Shown in pieces: positions 45,910 through 58,361 of a stretch of DNA of 64,000 nt (positions are counted from its first letter, which is position 1; each line of letters starts with the position of its first letter). The notes under the pieces are model-generated. The model was not told where the DNA came from. It saw nothing but the letters and a program-made list of their open reading frames with translations, and made no database searches. A program made the translations under genes and the position numbers. This DNA is from Setophaga petechia (Eukaryota; Chordata; Aves; Passeriformes; Parulidae), in contig JANCRA010000004.1 in NCBI GenBank assembly GCA_024362935.1, forward strand, positions 22,463,121 through 22,527,120. Reading direction: 5' to 3'.

Positions 45910-48900
45910 TTTGGAGATCCACTGAGAATTGGAAAAGAAAGAATGGGGTGAGGGGCCAAGGGGAGGTGGGGAAAGAATTAAGAAAAAATAAAAAATACAA
46001 ATGGCTAGCAAGCCCAAAATATAAAATGTTCAGAGTAATTGGAACAAGGTATTATGTTCCATTAAAAATGAGCCTTGACAAAAACACGTTAAAACTGAAA
46101 TTTGTACTCCATTTGACTACCACAGTACATTTGGAAATTGTAAATAAAATGGCATATGAAAAATGGAAGTTTACCAACACAGGTTTTGGGAAATGGTTTC
46201 TTTAGCATGGGAAGTTTCAAAACAAAATGAAGTTATTTAAAAACAGTATTTGTTTTCCCAGTTGAATTAAAGAAAAAAAATGAGAAAACAGAAACTCAAA
46301 TTATTTTGTTTCAAATGGAATATATGTGCCTTATACCTAGGGGAAACATCTAAACATCTGTCTTAAATTTAAATTGAAAATATCAACCACCTAATCTGTT
46401 TTTCTTTTTTAATAATAACCCCAGGTGCTTGCATTTTTTAAGGAGTTTTTTTTTTTTTGCTTGGGTGGTTTTTTTTTTTGTAGTATTTATCAATTGGATG
46501 TGAACCTAGATGCACTTCATGGAGAGAATTGCCAAATATTGATCAGCCTTATCAATTATGAACAAGTTCCTCACCAAGGTTCATGTTATCCTGGAATTGT
46601 GTGAGCCATGAACATTTTAAAAGATGAAATCCACTCTTGAAGAGATCATTAAGTCCTTAGTCTCTCATGGGTTCATAAACCATGCGTATTTTCATTAGCC
46701 GCATATAGTCCTTTTGATTTCAGTTGGATTGCTTGCATAAATGAAGTTACACAGACCTGTGAGCTTTTGAAGATCAGAGCCACTGGGGAAAAGATGCAGC
46801 ATATAAAATGCAACAGGAAATTTAAAATGAGGTGGAGGTGAGGATGGCATGCAATGACAATAGATGGTTATGTGCTCTAGCTATGGACAAGTTGGTTGCA
46901 AGTTTCATTTTTCCTGCAATACATAAGTAGCCATAGACAATTTCATTCCTGACAGTCTGATTTTTATCATTCAGGGACTCACTGAATACACTGGGCATCC
47001 TCCAGGGCAGGTTCTTGAGAGCTCCTGAATGAGTGAAGGATAAAACCCTGTAAAAATAGATAAAGAGACAGAAGAAAAAAGTATTATTATGATACTGTGA
47101 ACTGAAGTGAAAGCAGGCATTGGTTAATGTAATTTGGATTGTTTCATATTTAATTAACTAAGAGCTGATTGAAAAATTCTGCCTGAAATAAAATAGTACC
47201 GGGTATTCAAAATCTCCAGTAACGTGAGTGCTTCTAGCATGTCTTAATCTGTCTAAAATCAGAAAAAAAAGGCTATATTTTTTCCCTGACAATGCTAGTT
47301 ATTGATCCCACTTCATTTTGAATTTTCCTATTGTGCACAATTGCTTGTCCACCTCCAATGTCAGTTTGCCAGTTTCTCTTGTGATTTATCAATAGCAGTT
47401 CCCAGCCAGGAGGTTATTATAGTTCAAGTGGAATTAATGTGGCAAAGGAAGTCTATGGGCTCAATGAACAGAAAGATAGGATTGAATTATTACCCAGGAG
47501 ATGGTGGTTCTCACCCCCTTGCAATGAATTCAGAATCAAGTTGCTCTGACAGCCAAAGGCCAGATTAGTGCTACCTCTATTTTTGCTATCAGCTCTAAAC
47601 CTTTCACAAACAATACATTCATTATTACTGACTCAGGGGGAAAACAAAAAAGAGGCTTCAGCTGCTCATTGACCTGACCTCATCGTGTATAGAACAGGGT
47701 AGGAAAAAGACACTTACAATGGCAGTATATTAAAAATGAAGTGTGCTAAAAGAAGTGTTGAAACAAGTCGGGTGTTTAGTGAACTGTCAGTTTATAATTT
47801 TTGAGCTATATTGAGAAGGAGGGAGTAAAATCCAGGCTGGTCATTACAAGATTTTGTAAGTAAACACGCCATGTTGACATGGGTCAAGCTCTAGTAAATT
47901 AGAATTCTAACTGGAAGCAGAATCAGCTGTAGTTTAACTCATTATAATAATGGTTAAAAGTAATTTCCAAATTTGAAATGTGATAAATAATCAGGGTTGG
48001 TTTTCTGATAAGAACTAAAGAACACATATTAAATGAAGACAAGAAATTACAGAACAAAAGATAAGCAGTTTTTGGCTTTTGAAAATGGCATGGGATCCAG
48101 GGCTCTTAATAGGTTTAAACATGGGATTTGCTGACATGGGGCAAGCTGTATTCTCACCTCTTTTTTTGGTGGGGTAATTTGCTGGAGAACATGTATGCCT
48201 GCCTTTTCTGTGTTTTAGAGAGAAATGAGTCTTATTGTCAGCACATCAGCAACATCTTGCACCTGTGTCTCTGAGGGGATCAGCTCCAGAGAATGCAGGG
48301 AAATTGAGAGGTAGGAGATGTTACTGATATCATAGGTATAGTAGTTAGATTTCTACCCAGCTCCTGCAATGTGGTCAAACACAGTACTTGGCAAAGGCAG
48401 TACATACCGTGACTTTTTAGGCTCTGTGCATGCTGACTGGCTTACAAAATGGAAAAAAATTTGCCTGTGCTTCATCCTTCACCTCTTTCTCTGTTCACAT
48501 GCCAATTTTCATGACATCTATAGGAACCTAAGTGCCTTCAGACTCAGTCCTCTTGATCAGATTCAATTATATTTGACAGAAGGATATAAAAATTGTTAGG
48601 AAAAGGCAACTAGGCAGTGGGACAGAGACAACAACTAAAAAACGTGGCATCCTAAAGGATAAATGCCTGCTGCAAGTATACATGAATTTTCAGACAAAAT
48701 TAGAATGAAAGCAAAGGTATAAACTAATAAATTGATGAGAAGTATACTGTGGTGGATCTTTTTCTTTGGAAAACAAGGAATTGTTGATGTAGTTGAAAAA
48801 TCCTGTAGCAACCAACCCACCTCTTTTTTTGCTGGGTCTTTTTTTTGTGATGGCAGCACAAATCACAAGGCACATCATGATGAGGTATAAAAGAGTTCTT

Positions 48901-49236
48901 ATTTGCAAAATCCTGGCAAGAAGTGCTGTATCAGAGTAAAATGGTATTATTGGATTAAGACTAACTACTCTGTAATATAAAAACAAAAAGAGGTGTAAGT
49001 GCATAGCAGATTTTCTAATGTCCTGATTCAGATAAATGCTACTTCCAGTGGCAATAAATTAATTGCTATAGAAAAGTTTAGATTACAGACTTCAGGAATT
49101 GCACATCTCATAAGCAGAACATTGTCCTTCTTCTCAACAAGGGCTAAAAAATAAGTCCAAGATAGTGCAGACTTTTAAACCACTGTTCTCATAATGATTA
49201 ATTTATCATAAATGCATTTCTCGTATCATAAGTTTC
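45910..49236. other. AT-rich host DNA, no gene recognised
   Basis: No long frame, no recognised repeat. Lies between a CR1 copy and a solo LTR. Confidence 0.6.
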
Positions 49237-49241
49237 CCAGC

Positions 49242-50543
49242 TATGGTGGTTTCACAGGAAATATGATATCTGGGATATGCTGTGGTCACTAATAGGTGCT
49301 CAGCTTTTAATATTGGTACCTGGTTTGGCCACTGGGGCATTGGATCTGCCTCTGAGAACACCGGGTTAAGAACAGGGCTCTCCCCCTGGGAGCTCTCTTG
49401 GGTTTCAGTGGGGAAAGAGTTGGGTCTCTCCCCCAGCCCAGCTGCTGCTGCTGGGCGGGGAGGGGCAGCCCGCGGCCGGGTGAGGTGGGCCGGGGCTTGG
49501 ACAGAGATGGGAGGTGAAGAGGCCCCGGCATGGAAGGGTGGGGGAAGCACCAGGAGGTATCGGGCAGCCGCCCCCAGGAGAGAGAGAGAGAGTACAGCCT
49601 GTGCCTGCGACTGCTACCTTGAAACGTGATAACATGTGCCGGCAGCACAGCCCAAAAGGAGAAGAAGGGGCAGGGGTTGTGCAGCGAGAAGGTGTGCAGC
49701 CGCTGTGGGATCTCCGGGAGGTCAGAGCCCGTGCTTTTAACCCTTTGTTGGACAATGAAAACTTTGCAGAACATTAACCCTTCCTAGAACAGAGATAAGA
49801 GTAGAGGATGAAGGAAGAAATAGGCCAGTGATGAGGGTCTGGGCAAGTGAGAGAGATGTTGGAGGAATGGAGAAGATGGAGTGGCATTTTTGCTGGACTC
49901 TTTTTTGTATAGTGATGGACTATTTCCTTGTGATACAGAGACTGCATTCCAGGGGGAGGCAAGGGCTCAGAGCCAAGAGAGTTCAGTGTTGAGACCCCTC
50001 GGCCCCAGGGGGTGTAAAAGAAATGGGGGGGACAGAGGTCCCAAGGGTGAGACTGTGCTCTGCTTGGAACGGGACGAGGCATCCTTGAAAAGACCACCCT
50101 CGAAGCAGCCCCTGGCCCATGCTGGTGGTGAGAGCACCGGGCATGGAAGGAAGATCACAATGGCAAAAGGATCTTCGGGCAGTGCTATGTGTGACAAGAA
50201 GTCCATGGCACAAGGAAGGACTCCTTCTACTCTTGATGAACTGAGGATTCAATTATCCAAAGGGTGGTGCTGGACCAAGAGTTGGCGATTTGGGAAATGT
50301 AAATGTATTAGGAATTTGGTGGGGAGGAGGAGGAGGGAATGTCTCTGTGCAGTTTTCATTTTCCTTGTGTGGTTTTTTTTTTCAGTTTTTGTAGTTTAGT
50401 TTTTGTAGTTTAGTTAATAAAGTTTTTTCTTTCCCCTAAGTAGAAGCCTGCTTTGCTTATTCCTGGTCTCATCTCACAGCAGACGCCAGGGAGAAAGTAT
50501 TTTCATGGGAGCACTGGCATTGTACCAGTGTCAACCCATGACA
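49242..50543 (+). repeat. Solo LTR, 1.3-kb family, copy 2
   Basis: It starts TATGGTGGTTTCACAGG (first G mutated to A) and ends GTCAACCCATGACA. A 5-bp duplication CCAGC flanks it (49237-49241 and 50544-50548). It aligns in reverse complement to 14491-15796 over the full length, with scattered differences and small gaps. AATAAA at 50416-50421 gives the + orientation and marks it as an LTR rather than a DNA transposon. Frames on both strands in the GC-rich first 600 bp are shared with copy 1 but broken differently, so they look non-coding. Confidence 0.9.
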
Positions 50544-50548
50544 CCAGC

Positions 50549-50857
50549 TGACATGCTGTTCACTAAATTCAGAAATAACTTGTCTTGTAATGCTCCAGTG
50601 TTTATGTATAAGCCTCTCCTCAACTCAAATATCTTCTGATTGTATTGGAAGTTATCACATGCTATAGACTGTATGTGCATACAGGTAATTTTTGCAATTA
50701 ACAGATTATTTGATTTAATTGTGGATGGAGATAAAGGTGCGTGAGTTTTTTTCATTCTGATTAGGATGGGTTTTTCCTCCTACTACCATTATTGCAATAA
50801 TTCTAGACAAGATTATGATAATTTTATCATATTCATCTGTATTCATATTCATCTGAC
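50549..50857. other. Short AT-rich spacer
   Basis: No gene or repeat seen, apart from a small duplication of ATTCATATTCATCTG near 50830-50855. Confidence 0.6.
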
Positions 50858-51039
50858 TGGGCATTGGAATGGGCTGCTCAGGGAGATGTTGTAGTCACTG
50901 TCCTTGGAAGTGTGGAAAGACTGGGTGTGGCACTCAGTGCCGTGGTCTGGTTGAGAAGGTGGTGTTTGGTCATAGGTTGGGCTTGATGACCTTAGAGGTC
51001 TTTTCCATATTAATTGACTCTGTGATTCTGAGATTCTGT
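50858..51039 (+). repeat. CR1 3'-end fragment
   Basis: TTGGAATGGGCTGCTCAGGG, GGTTGGGCTTGATGACCTT and the terminal TGATTCTGAGATTCTG are standard avian CR1 3' blocks on the + strand. It is a 5'-truncated copy of about 180 bp. Confidence 0.92.
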
Positions 51040-51549
51040 ATTTTAAGATGCTTTATTGGCTTTCCTTAGGGTTAAATTTCTTTAAATATGTATTTTCATT
51101 TTGGAATGCCTCATCTTTCTTGGACATCTGAATTGCTAAGGACTGTGTTTTCTCTACTAGAATTCAATGGAAGATCTTAGCTAAGTTTCTAATGTTTTGA
51201 AACACAGTTGTTCTTTGTTTTTATAGTTATCTTAAAGCAACTGATTGGTTATGTTCTGTTTGCCTTTTGTTATGGTCTTCACTTCTTATTTGGGTTAATG
51301 TCTCCTACAGATATGTTCATAGTTTGTTACAGAAAGAACTATTCAGCTCAGAATAACAAATGTCTATTACTGGGTGCAAATCCCAGTTCAACAAGCAATT
51401 ATGCATTAATTGATGGGAAAAATACTGAGACAGGTCCTGAAATGTCTTATGTTTTACTTGTATACAAAAAGGGGGGAAAAAGAGGTATTATTTACATTTG
51501 TGTTTTGACTCTCCAGAAAATGCTATCTAATGCAACTGAAAATAGCTAC

Positions 51550-51947
51550 CGTTGTGGTTTAGGAATTGTAGTCTCCAATTTAGTACTCCCACAGAAAAAA
51601 CACACACTGCTTTTCCTCTCCTGCCCCGTTCCTGCTGGAGCCACAAAGAACAAAGATCACAGGTTGGGATTAGAACAATTTACTGAAAATAGCAGTGAGA
51701 TATGAAGATGAACAGTAATAGCAACAATATTAATAACTAAAGGTGTAAGAAGAGGAATTTTCTCATTCCCACAGAAAAACCACACAATAGATAGTGGCTC
51801 CTTTCATTTTCTCAGCGGAAGGAACCCCTTCTCCCTGCCCTCTGGCAATGACAAGAGGTGGTACAGAATAACCTAGGTGTCCTAGCCATGCCCCCTCCTG
51901 GCTACTTAAAAAAATAACCCTTTCCTGGCCAGAACCAAGACAGCCAC
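51550..51947 (-). repeat. Probable LTR fragment, passerine family
   Basis: Read on the minus strand it starts TGTGGCTGTCTTGGTTCTGG and continues AGCCAGGAGGGGGCATGGC. It ends near AATTCCTAAACCACAACG. This looks like a familiar bird LTR. The polyadenylation signal region (minus-strand CAGTAAATTG) is mutated from AATAAA. No target duplication was found, so the ends may be eroded. Confidence 0.6.
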
Positions 51948-54900
51948 ATTCTGTGAGGGTTCACATACCCGATGTCCTTCCCCCGCCTCCCCTCCCCACC
52001 CTTTTTTTTTCTAAAATAGATAATATTTGGAGCTTCCCATAAACTCATTATTTCAGATGTGAAATGTTAAGAAAATCATCAGGTGTTACAAGACAGATGC
52101 CAAAATTGCAAAAAATGGAAAAACTGTGGAAATGTAAAAGGAGTGAAATTTTCACTCAATGAAAATTGAGTGAAAATATGCTCAATCATCATGTGTATGT
52201 TCTGCACAACTGCTAATTGTAGACCGACAAAATACTTTTCCTGTTCACATAGATAGGCCTATTCTGATGTCTGAAGGAAAGGCAGAGTTAACACCACCTC
52301 TATCATGTATATACAAATAAAGTCTTCTGGCCATTATTTACATCCTTTCAATCTTTGCAGTGTTCATAAAGCATGGTAAATTCAAAAGAAGATCTATGCT
52401 TAACTATTGCAATATGAATTTTGAGGGTGCCACAAGAGAATAAATCACATCAGAATAGATTGATTTTCTTTGGAAATATCCCTACAGAACATCAGGATGG
52501 GCCATAACACTGCTTGAATTCAAGTAGTTTGACATCAGTGTGGAAAGGATCTTGTTCAAGAGGTTTTAAATATAATGATCATATTGTCAACCTTTATAAT
52601 GTAAATTTCATGACAATTTGAGCTTTGCAGCAAATGCTGTCTTGTCAAATCCATTTTTTGAAATTTATATTAAGGAAATGCATTTTTGTGTTGAAGGAAC
52701 ATTAAAGGAATTAATGAAACTCTTCTTTGTCACTTCTGATTTAAGGCACTAGCCTTTGCTGCTGCTGCAGTGGTAACTGAAGAGCCTACTGCCGGTAATG
52801 GGTCACAACACAAGCTGGTGCATCTTGAAAAAGTTTGAACAGTGTGAAATTTGACTCAGGAAGGCAAAGCACTGACCTCACAACCTCATCCATCTTCGAT
52901 AAGAGGAATGCACAAATTCCTTTTGCTCAGTAGCATACACTAATATTTTTCTAGATCTTGACCCAGCTGCCAAAATGGAAATCCATGACTTGTCATAGGA
53001 TAAGGAAATTCTCATATATTCCATTCACTTCCTACTTTTTTCTTTTTCTCTTGAAGCTGTAGCTGACAAGTTCTTTTGCCTGACTCATCTAAAATGCTGC
53101 GTGACAGTCATGTTTTTGGATTGACTTTTCTAGTCTAGCATGCTTCTTTTATCTTTCTTTTTTGTTATTATAATTTTTTTTACTGATTTTGGTCACTTGA
53201 CTACCAAACTGTGATTGGTCACATGTTAAAGTGTTTCCTTTTATGAGAGCGGAGTGGTCTTCAGTGACTTTCATTTTTATATATGTGTTTTCCTTGGCTC
53301 GTCCCTGTGGCTCTACATTGGCTCAAGAGATATTGGTTGTTATTGTAAATTTCCTCCCCAAAGAAGATGATTTTCATCTCCTTGATAAGCATGAAAGGCA
53401 TACAGTAGTCTAAGCTTTGATTTTCCCATATTCAGTTTTGGTCTGCTGATCATGTTGCACACCTTCTTGCCTTTAGAGGTGGACACCCTTACCTCATCAG
53501 AGAAATAATTAGCTCAAGGTTCATTGCCCCCACAATATCTGCATGTTGTTAAACCTTAAAACTTTCTATCTTCTTCTTTAATAAAAATACTCCCACATGT
53601 AACTGATTATTCAAATTTGCTACTGTTTTAGGCCTCAAGCATGTAGAGAAGTAAGAGTAAAAAATATATTGACTTCTGAGGAAAATCAGGCCTTTAATAA
53701 TGATTATGTGGTTGGGAAGGTTCTGCCAAGGGGTTAAGTAATTCAGAATTAACGGATGAGCAAATAAGAAATGGAGGAGTAGCATTCAATTGCCCACAAG
53801 CTGTAGCCTCAGCCTTGTGGGCTGTGAAACTAATACCAACTCCACTGTTATTCGCAGTAAGTGGCACATGTTATATTCAGATGTTGGTGCTTTAATTTAT
53901 GTGGCTTACTTCCCATACATTCCAGTTTTATTTTATTTTAAGATTGTTATTTAATAGTTTACAGTTCTATATTTTTAGATCTTATAATACATTGAGGAGG
54001 CTAAGATAAAATTTCATATGAATGAAAGTCTCTGCATTGTCTATAACTCTGTGTCAAACACTAATTAACATAATAAATACTGATTAGGTAATTAACAGAA
54101 TTTAATCAAATTAATAATTTAGCAGAATTGAATACTGATTAAGCAAAGCACAGAAAAAAGATCTGTGTGTGGTTCTATTTCCTGAAAAATAGTGATCTCT
54201 AAAGTTAAGTGCTTGGTGAAGAGTTTCATAGGACTGTGTACCTTAACAGTCACCTCTTCTTTCAGCCCATTTAAAATTTCTTCAATTAAAAAAAAAAAAG
54301 AAAAAAAAAGAATAATAAATAATACCACCACTACCTTATACACTCACACCTTATATACTCACTGAAGCATGAAACCATAAAATATTTACCAAGAAAATGT
54401 CAAAGTGCTGCTGAAATAGAAGTAGGTAATTGACTTCACAAGCCAGCCAAAAATTTTATGATCCATGTCATTCATGATCAGTATTTTCTTTATTCCAGTG
54501 AGAAGTCCTTTAGAACAAACTCTCTTCTTCCTGAAGAAATTAAGTGCTCAATATATTGATATAAAAACAATAAGTCAAGTACATTAAATTTAAATGAAGT
54601 ACTGAACTTGTAAATATCAATGTGAGACCTAAAACATAATGTCCTATTTAGATAAATTATTTTAGCCCTTGTAGAAGCCTGATTTTTAAACAAACTGCAG
54701 TGTTTTAAATATTCTGCAAGAAATTTATTGTTATAAATGTTAGCTCTTCTTGTAACTCTTCTTAAAACCAAGTGTAATTTCCATGTGAGACTGATTAAAA
54801 TATGATCTTAGAAATTCAAAGCATGGAGCGCATGGTATGAATATAGAACAAGACATGAGTAGTTCGTGTCTTCTGGTGCTGACAAAAAAGTAAATAGGGG

Positions 54901-56212
54901 AGAAACATCACAGTCTGGCAATTCATGCCAGCTGATCCATGAGGTAATAGCAAATACCTACTAATCACTGACTCATTCTCTGTTCTAAGTTAGATTAGAA
55001 GCAAATTAACTGAATGATAAAATGTGGAATTATATATAAACCTTGAGATTATTTTGTTTGTAAATTTCTCAGATGGAGAAGCAACTCATGCCACAATAAA
55101 ATAAGTTATCATGCTTATGGAGGAATGGAACTTACTAAGATATGAAAATAATATTTTGCAGTAATTTTATACATCTCCTTTAGGAAAGTCAGCATTAATC
55201 TCCAAATCCTGAAAATAAAGGGTGCTTTTTCAAGTATTTTTAAATATCCCGAGTTTGTTCTGGCTGTTTAACTCAATTTTTGTCCAGATTAGATTAGATT
55301 AGAGCCGATCCACAGTAACCAATCTCTACCATTTTAACACAAATATGTCATTGCCAATGGCACCAGAATAAGAGCTATGGTATTTTAGAGTCTATATTTT
55401 ACACCATTATTAATAAATGTAAGAAAAGAGGAATGAAAGAGTGAACAAAGCATTCAGAGACCACTAACAAAGGTACTGACATATAGTATTTACTGACTTA
55501 AGTATAGGAATTGAGTCAGTAATGCCTGTAATGGAATAAAAGACATTATCAAGTGTATTTTTTCTATTGGTTCACCCACATCAGAATGCACTGCCAGGAC
55601 CTTTTTAGCTAATTTAATGTGCTGCTCACAACATAGATGAATATCTTCATTAGTGATGACTATAATATATTAAGAAAGCTACCCCCAACATTTTTATGAC
55701 TGTTTGCCAAGTGTTCTCATGCTCATTATGAAATGAGATCAACTCAATGAACTTTGAAGTTTCAATGAACTCTTACCAAAAGCAGGAAATGTGTGAGATC
55801 TTCACAAACCATTGTTAAGAGCTACCTGTCTAAAAGCATTTGTTCTTTCTATGTTCATTTAACGAATGTGAAGAAATTACAACATATCTAATGGTTTAAT
55901 ATCTTATCTGGAAACAAATGACAATTAAATGATTAAGGGTTGTGTTCACAGTACAATGGTATGCAATAGTCCCAAAATATTTATGCAAGCTTTCCTGTAA
56001 GAGAAAAATATTCTAAGTTGGAGCACTATGATTCTACTCTTTTGCCAAAACAAAGAGTCCTTCTCTGTTTACCCAAAATGCCATAATGTCTACAGCAGTA
56101 TGTGTGCAAATGGCAAATAATAATGGTGGCAACCTTATCAATAGTGGAGATATTTTAATATCTGAATAAAGTTAGACTAAGTTATTATAAATCTGATTAT
56201 GTTCTGTATAGC
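51948..56212. other. AT-rich host DNA, no gene recognised
   Basis: No frame over about 95 codons, no domain, no clear repeat. It contains A-rich runs around 54289-54312 and a short AGATT repeat at 55287-55303. Confidence 0.6.
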
Positions 56213-57275
56213 GGAATCATGGAATCATAGAATCAGTAAGGCTTGGGTTGGAAGGGACCTTTAAGACCATCTGGTTCCAATCCCCCTGTCACAGGCATGG
56301 ATACCTGCCACCAGATCAGGTTGCTCAGAGCCCCATCCAGCTGGCTCTTGAACACATCCAGAGATGGGGCATCCACAACTTCCCTGACAACCTGTTCCAG
56401 TGACTAACCACCCCCATGGTAAAGGACTTCTTCCTAATATCTAGCCTAAACATACCCTCTTTCTGTTTGAAACCATTCCTCTTTGACCTGTCACAAAGTG
56501 CTCTTGCATGAAGTCTCTCTCTATTTTATATGCTCCTCTCAGAGCCTGAAGGGGTGACAGTCAGGTCACCCCAAAGCCTTCTCTCCTCCCATTCCAATTC
56601 TCTCAGCCTCTTCTCATATGAGAGGTTCTCCATTCCTCTAACTATTTTTGTGGCCTTCTTTGGACTCACTCAATCAGTTCCATGTCCTTCCTGTGCTGGG
56701 ATCCCAGAGCTGGATGCAACACTGCAGGTGGGCTCTCACCAGAGCAGAGGGGTGGAATCCCCTCCGTACCCTGCTGCCCAAACTGCTTTGGATGTAGCCC
56801 AGAATAAAATTGACTTTCTGGGCTGCAAGTGCTCATGGCTGGGTCATGTCCAGCTTTTTTTCCACCCCCAAGTCCTTCTTGGCAGGGCTTCTCTGGATCT
56901 GTTCATCCCCAGCTTGTGTTGCAACCAGGGGTTGCCCTGACCCAGGTGCAGCACCTTGGTCTCATTACTTTCATGAGATTTCCACAGCTCACTTCTCAAG
57001 CTTGTTCAAGTCCCTCTGGATGCCATCCTATCCTTCAGGTGTATCAACTGCATCACTCAGGTTAGTGTAAATTTGCTGAGGGTGCACTTGTTCCCTTTGT
57101 CACAGTCATTGATGAAGATATTAAATAACATTGGCTACAATTTGGACCCTGAGGGACACCATTTGTCATTGATGTCCGTCAGATTCTGAGCCATTGACCA
57201 CTACCCTAATGGATACAACCATCCAACCCATTCCTTATCTACCCAACAGTCCACTCATCAAATCCTTCTCTCTAC
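56213..57275 (-). repeat. CR1 LINE, 3' portion
   Basis: It starts with GGAATCATGGAATCATAGAATC and GGTTGGAAGGGACC, the reversed CR1 3' end. It continues through about 1 kb of CR1 sequence, including the CAACTTCCCTGACAACCTG and TCAGCCTCTTCTCATATGAG blocks. The far part (to about 57275) matches CR1 less clearly. Broken small frames in either direction are remnants. It is old and 5'-truncated. Confidence 0.9.
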
Positions 57276-57926
57276 AATTCAGAGAGCAAGATGTTGTGCG
57301 AAGTGTGTCCCCACATTCACAGAACTCCAGAGAAAGAAAAGCACACGCTCAGATCCTTTTTATCTATCCTGAAGACAGCACCGCAAGGAGACGACATGCT
57401 GCACAGAAGGTGACTGGCTTGTGGCAAAGGGCCTCGAACAGACCCTGCCACTCCATGTTTCACATCCTTCAATGATCTGTTCTGAGTGACTGCACATTCC
57501 GTTATACCAACAGAACAGAGCAACAGAATGGCAGCATTGGACTCTGCTTCAGCAGTGGCCCACAGCAAACAGAGACAATGAAAGGAGAAGAGCAAAGGCC
57601 ATCCCTTGTTTCAGGGTCTCAAGGAACAAGGAGGGTAGATATCAATTGTACTTTTTCCATGATGGTTCTTGCCATGAGAATCACACATCTACAGAGGAGG
57701 AGACACCAGTAGCTGAGCCCTCATCAACTTTGCCATTAACAGCACAAGAAAATATCTCGGACAACTTTAAGAAAAAGGCTGACAGGATGTGAAGAATTAC
57801 CTCTTTATACAGCTTACAAGATGTGTTAAGAAGATGCCCTCGGGGCAGGGGAGTAAGCGATAGGATGCAGATATAATCATAACTTGTGTTTTAAGGAAAG
57901 GGTGGGATAGCCCCAGAGTTACAGCA
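57276..57926. other. Unassigned segment between CR1 and an LTR
   Basis: About 650 bp with nearly balanced base composition and no recognised element or gene. A 92-codon minus-strand frame at 57317-57595 has no domain. It may belong to an unrecognised retroelement that was split by the neighbouring LTR. Confidence 0.4.
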
Positions 57927-57932
57927 GGTTCA

Positions 57933-58355
57933 TGTGGTATTCACATGCGCTCCAAACAGAGAGATTTAGCTTTCTCAGGTTCTCCTGAGAAAAGCTGTGA
58001 GAGAAGCAGAGAAAAGAATGATCAAAAAAATTCTTATTTAATTTGCTGCTCCTGTGTTTGTGCCTATGTGGAATGTGTTGGAAGATTGTTTATCTGAAGG
58101 AATTTGGTACTTGGATTCTGGTGGAGATTGTTTATGTTAATTAGCCTACCAGGTCCAAGCTATGTGGACTGTCAGTCTGCAGATAGTCACAAGTTTTTAG
58201 TTAGCAGTAAGTATTCTTCAGTATTCTTTCTAGTATACTTATAGTATAGTATAATGTAATATAATATAGTTTTAATAAAGTGAGTGTTCAGCATTCCGAA
58301 GCCTTGGAGTCAGATGCCAATCATTTCCTATGCTGGGAGTACTGATTTTACTATA
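57933..58355 (+). repeat. Solo LTR (423 bp), passerine class II-like family
   Basis: It starts TGTGGTATTCACATGCGC. AATAAA lies at 58274-58279, preceded by an AT-rich TATAGTATAGTATAA tract. The 3' part reads GAAGCCTTGGAGTCAGATGCC, which I recognise from passerine LTRs. A 6-bp duplication GGTTCA (57927-57932 and 58356-58361) fixes both ends; the terminal CA is mutated to TA. Confidence 0.85.
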
Positions 58356-58361
58356 GGTTCA

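Noticed and set aside
51208..51705. 165-codon frame considered as a host exon
   Set aside because: It begins in plain AT-rich DNA and runs into the LTR fragment at 51550; no domain, no splice context.
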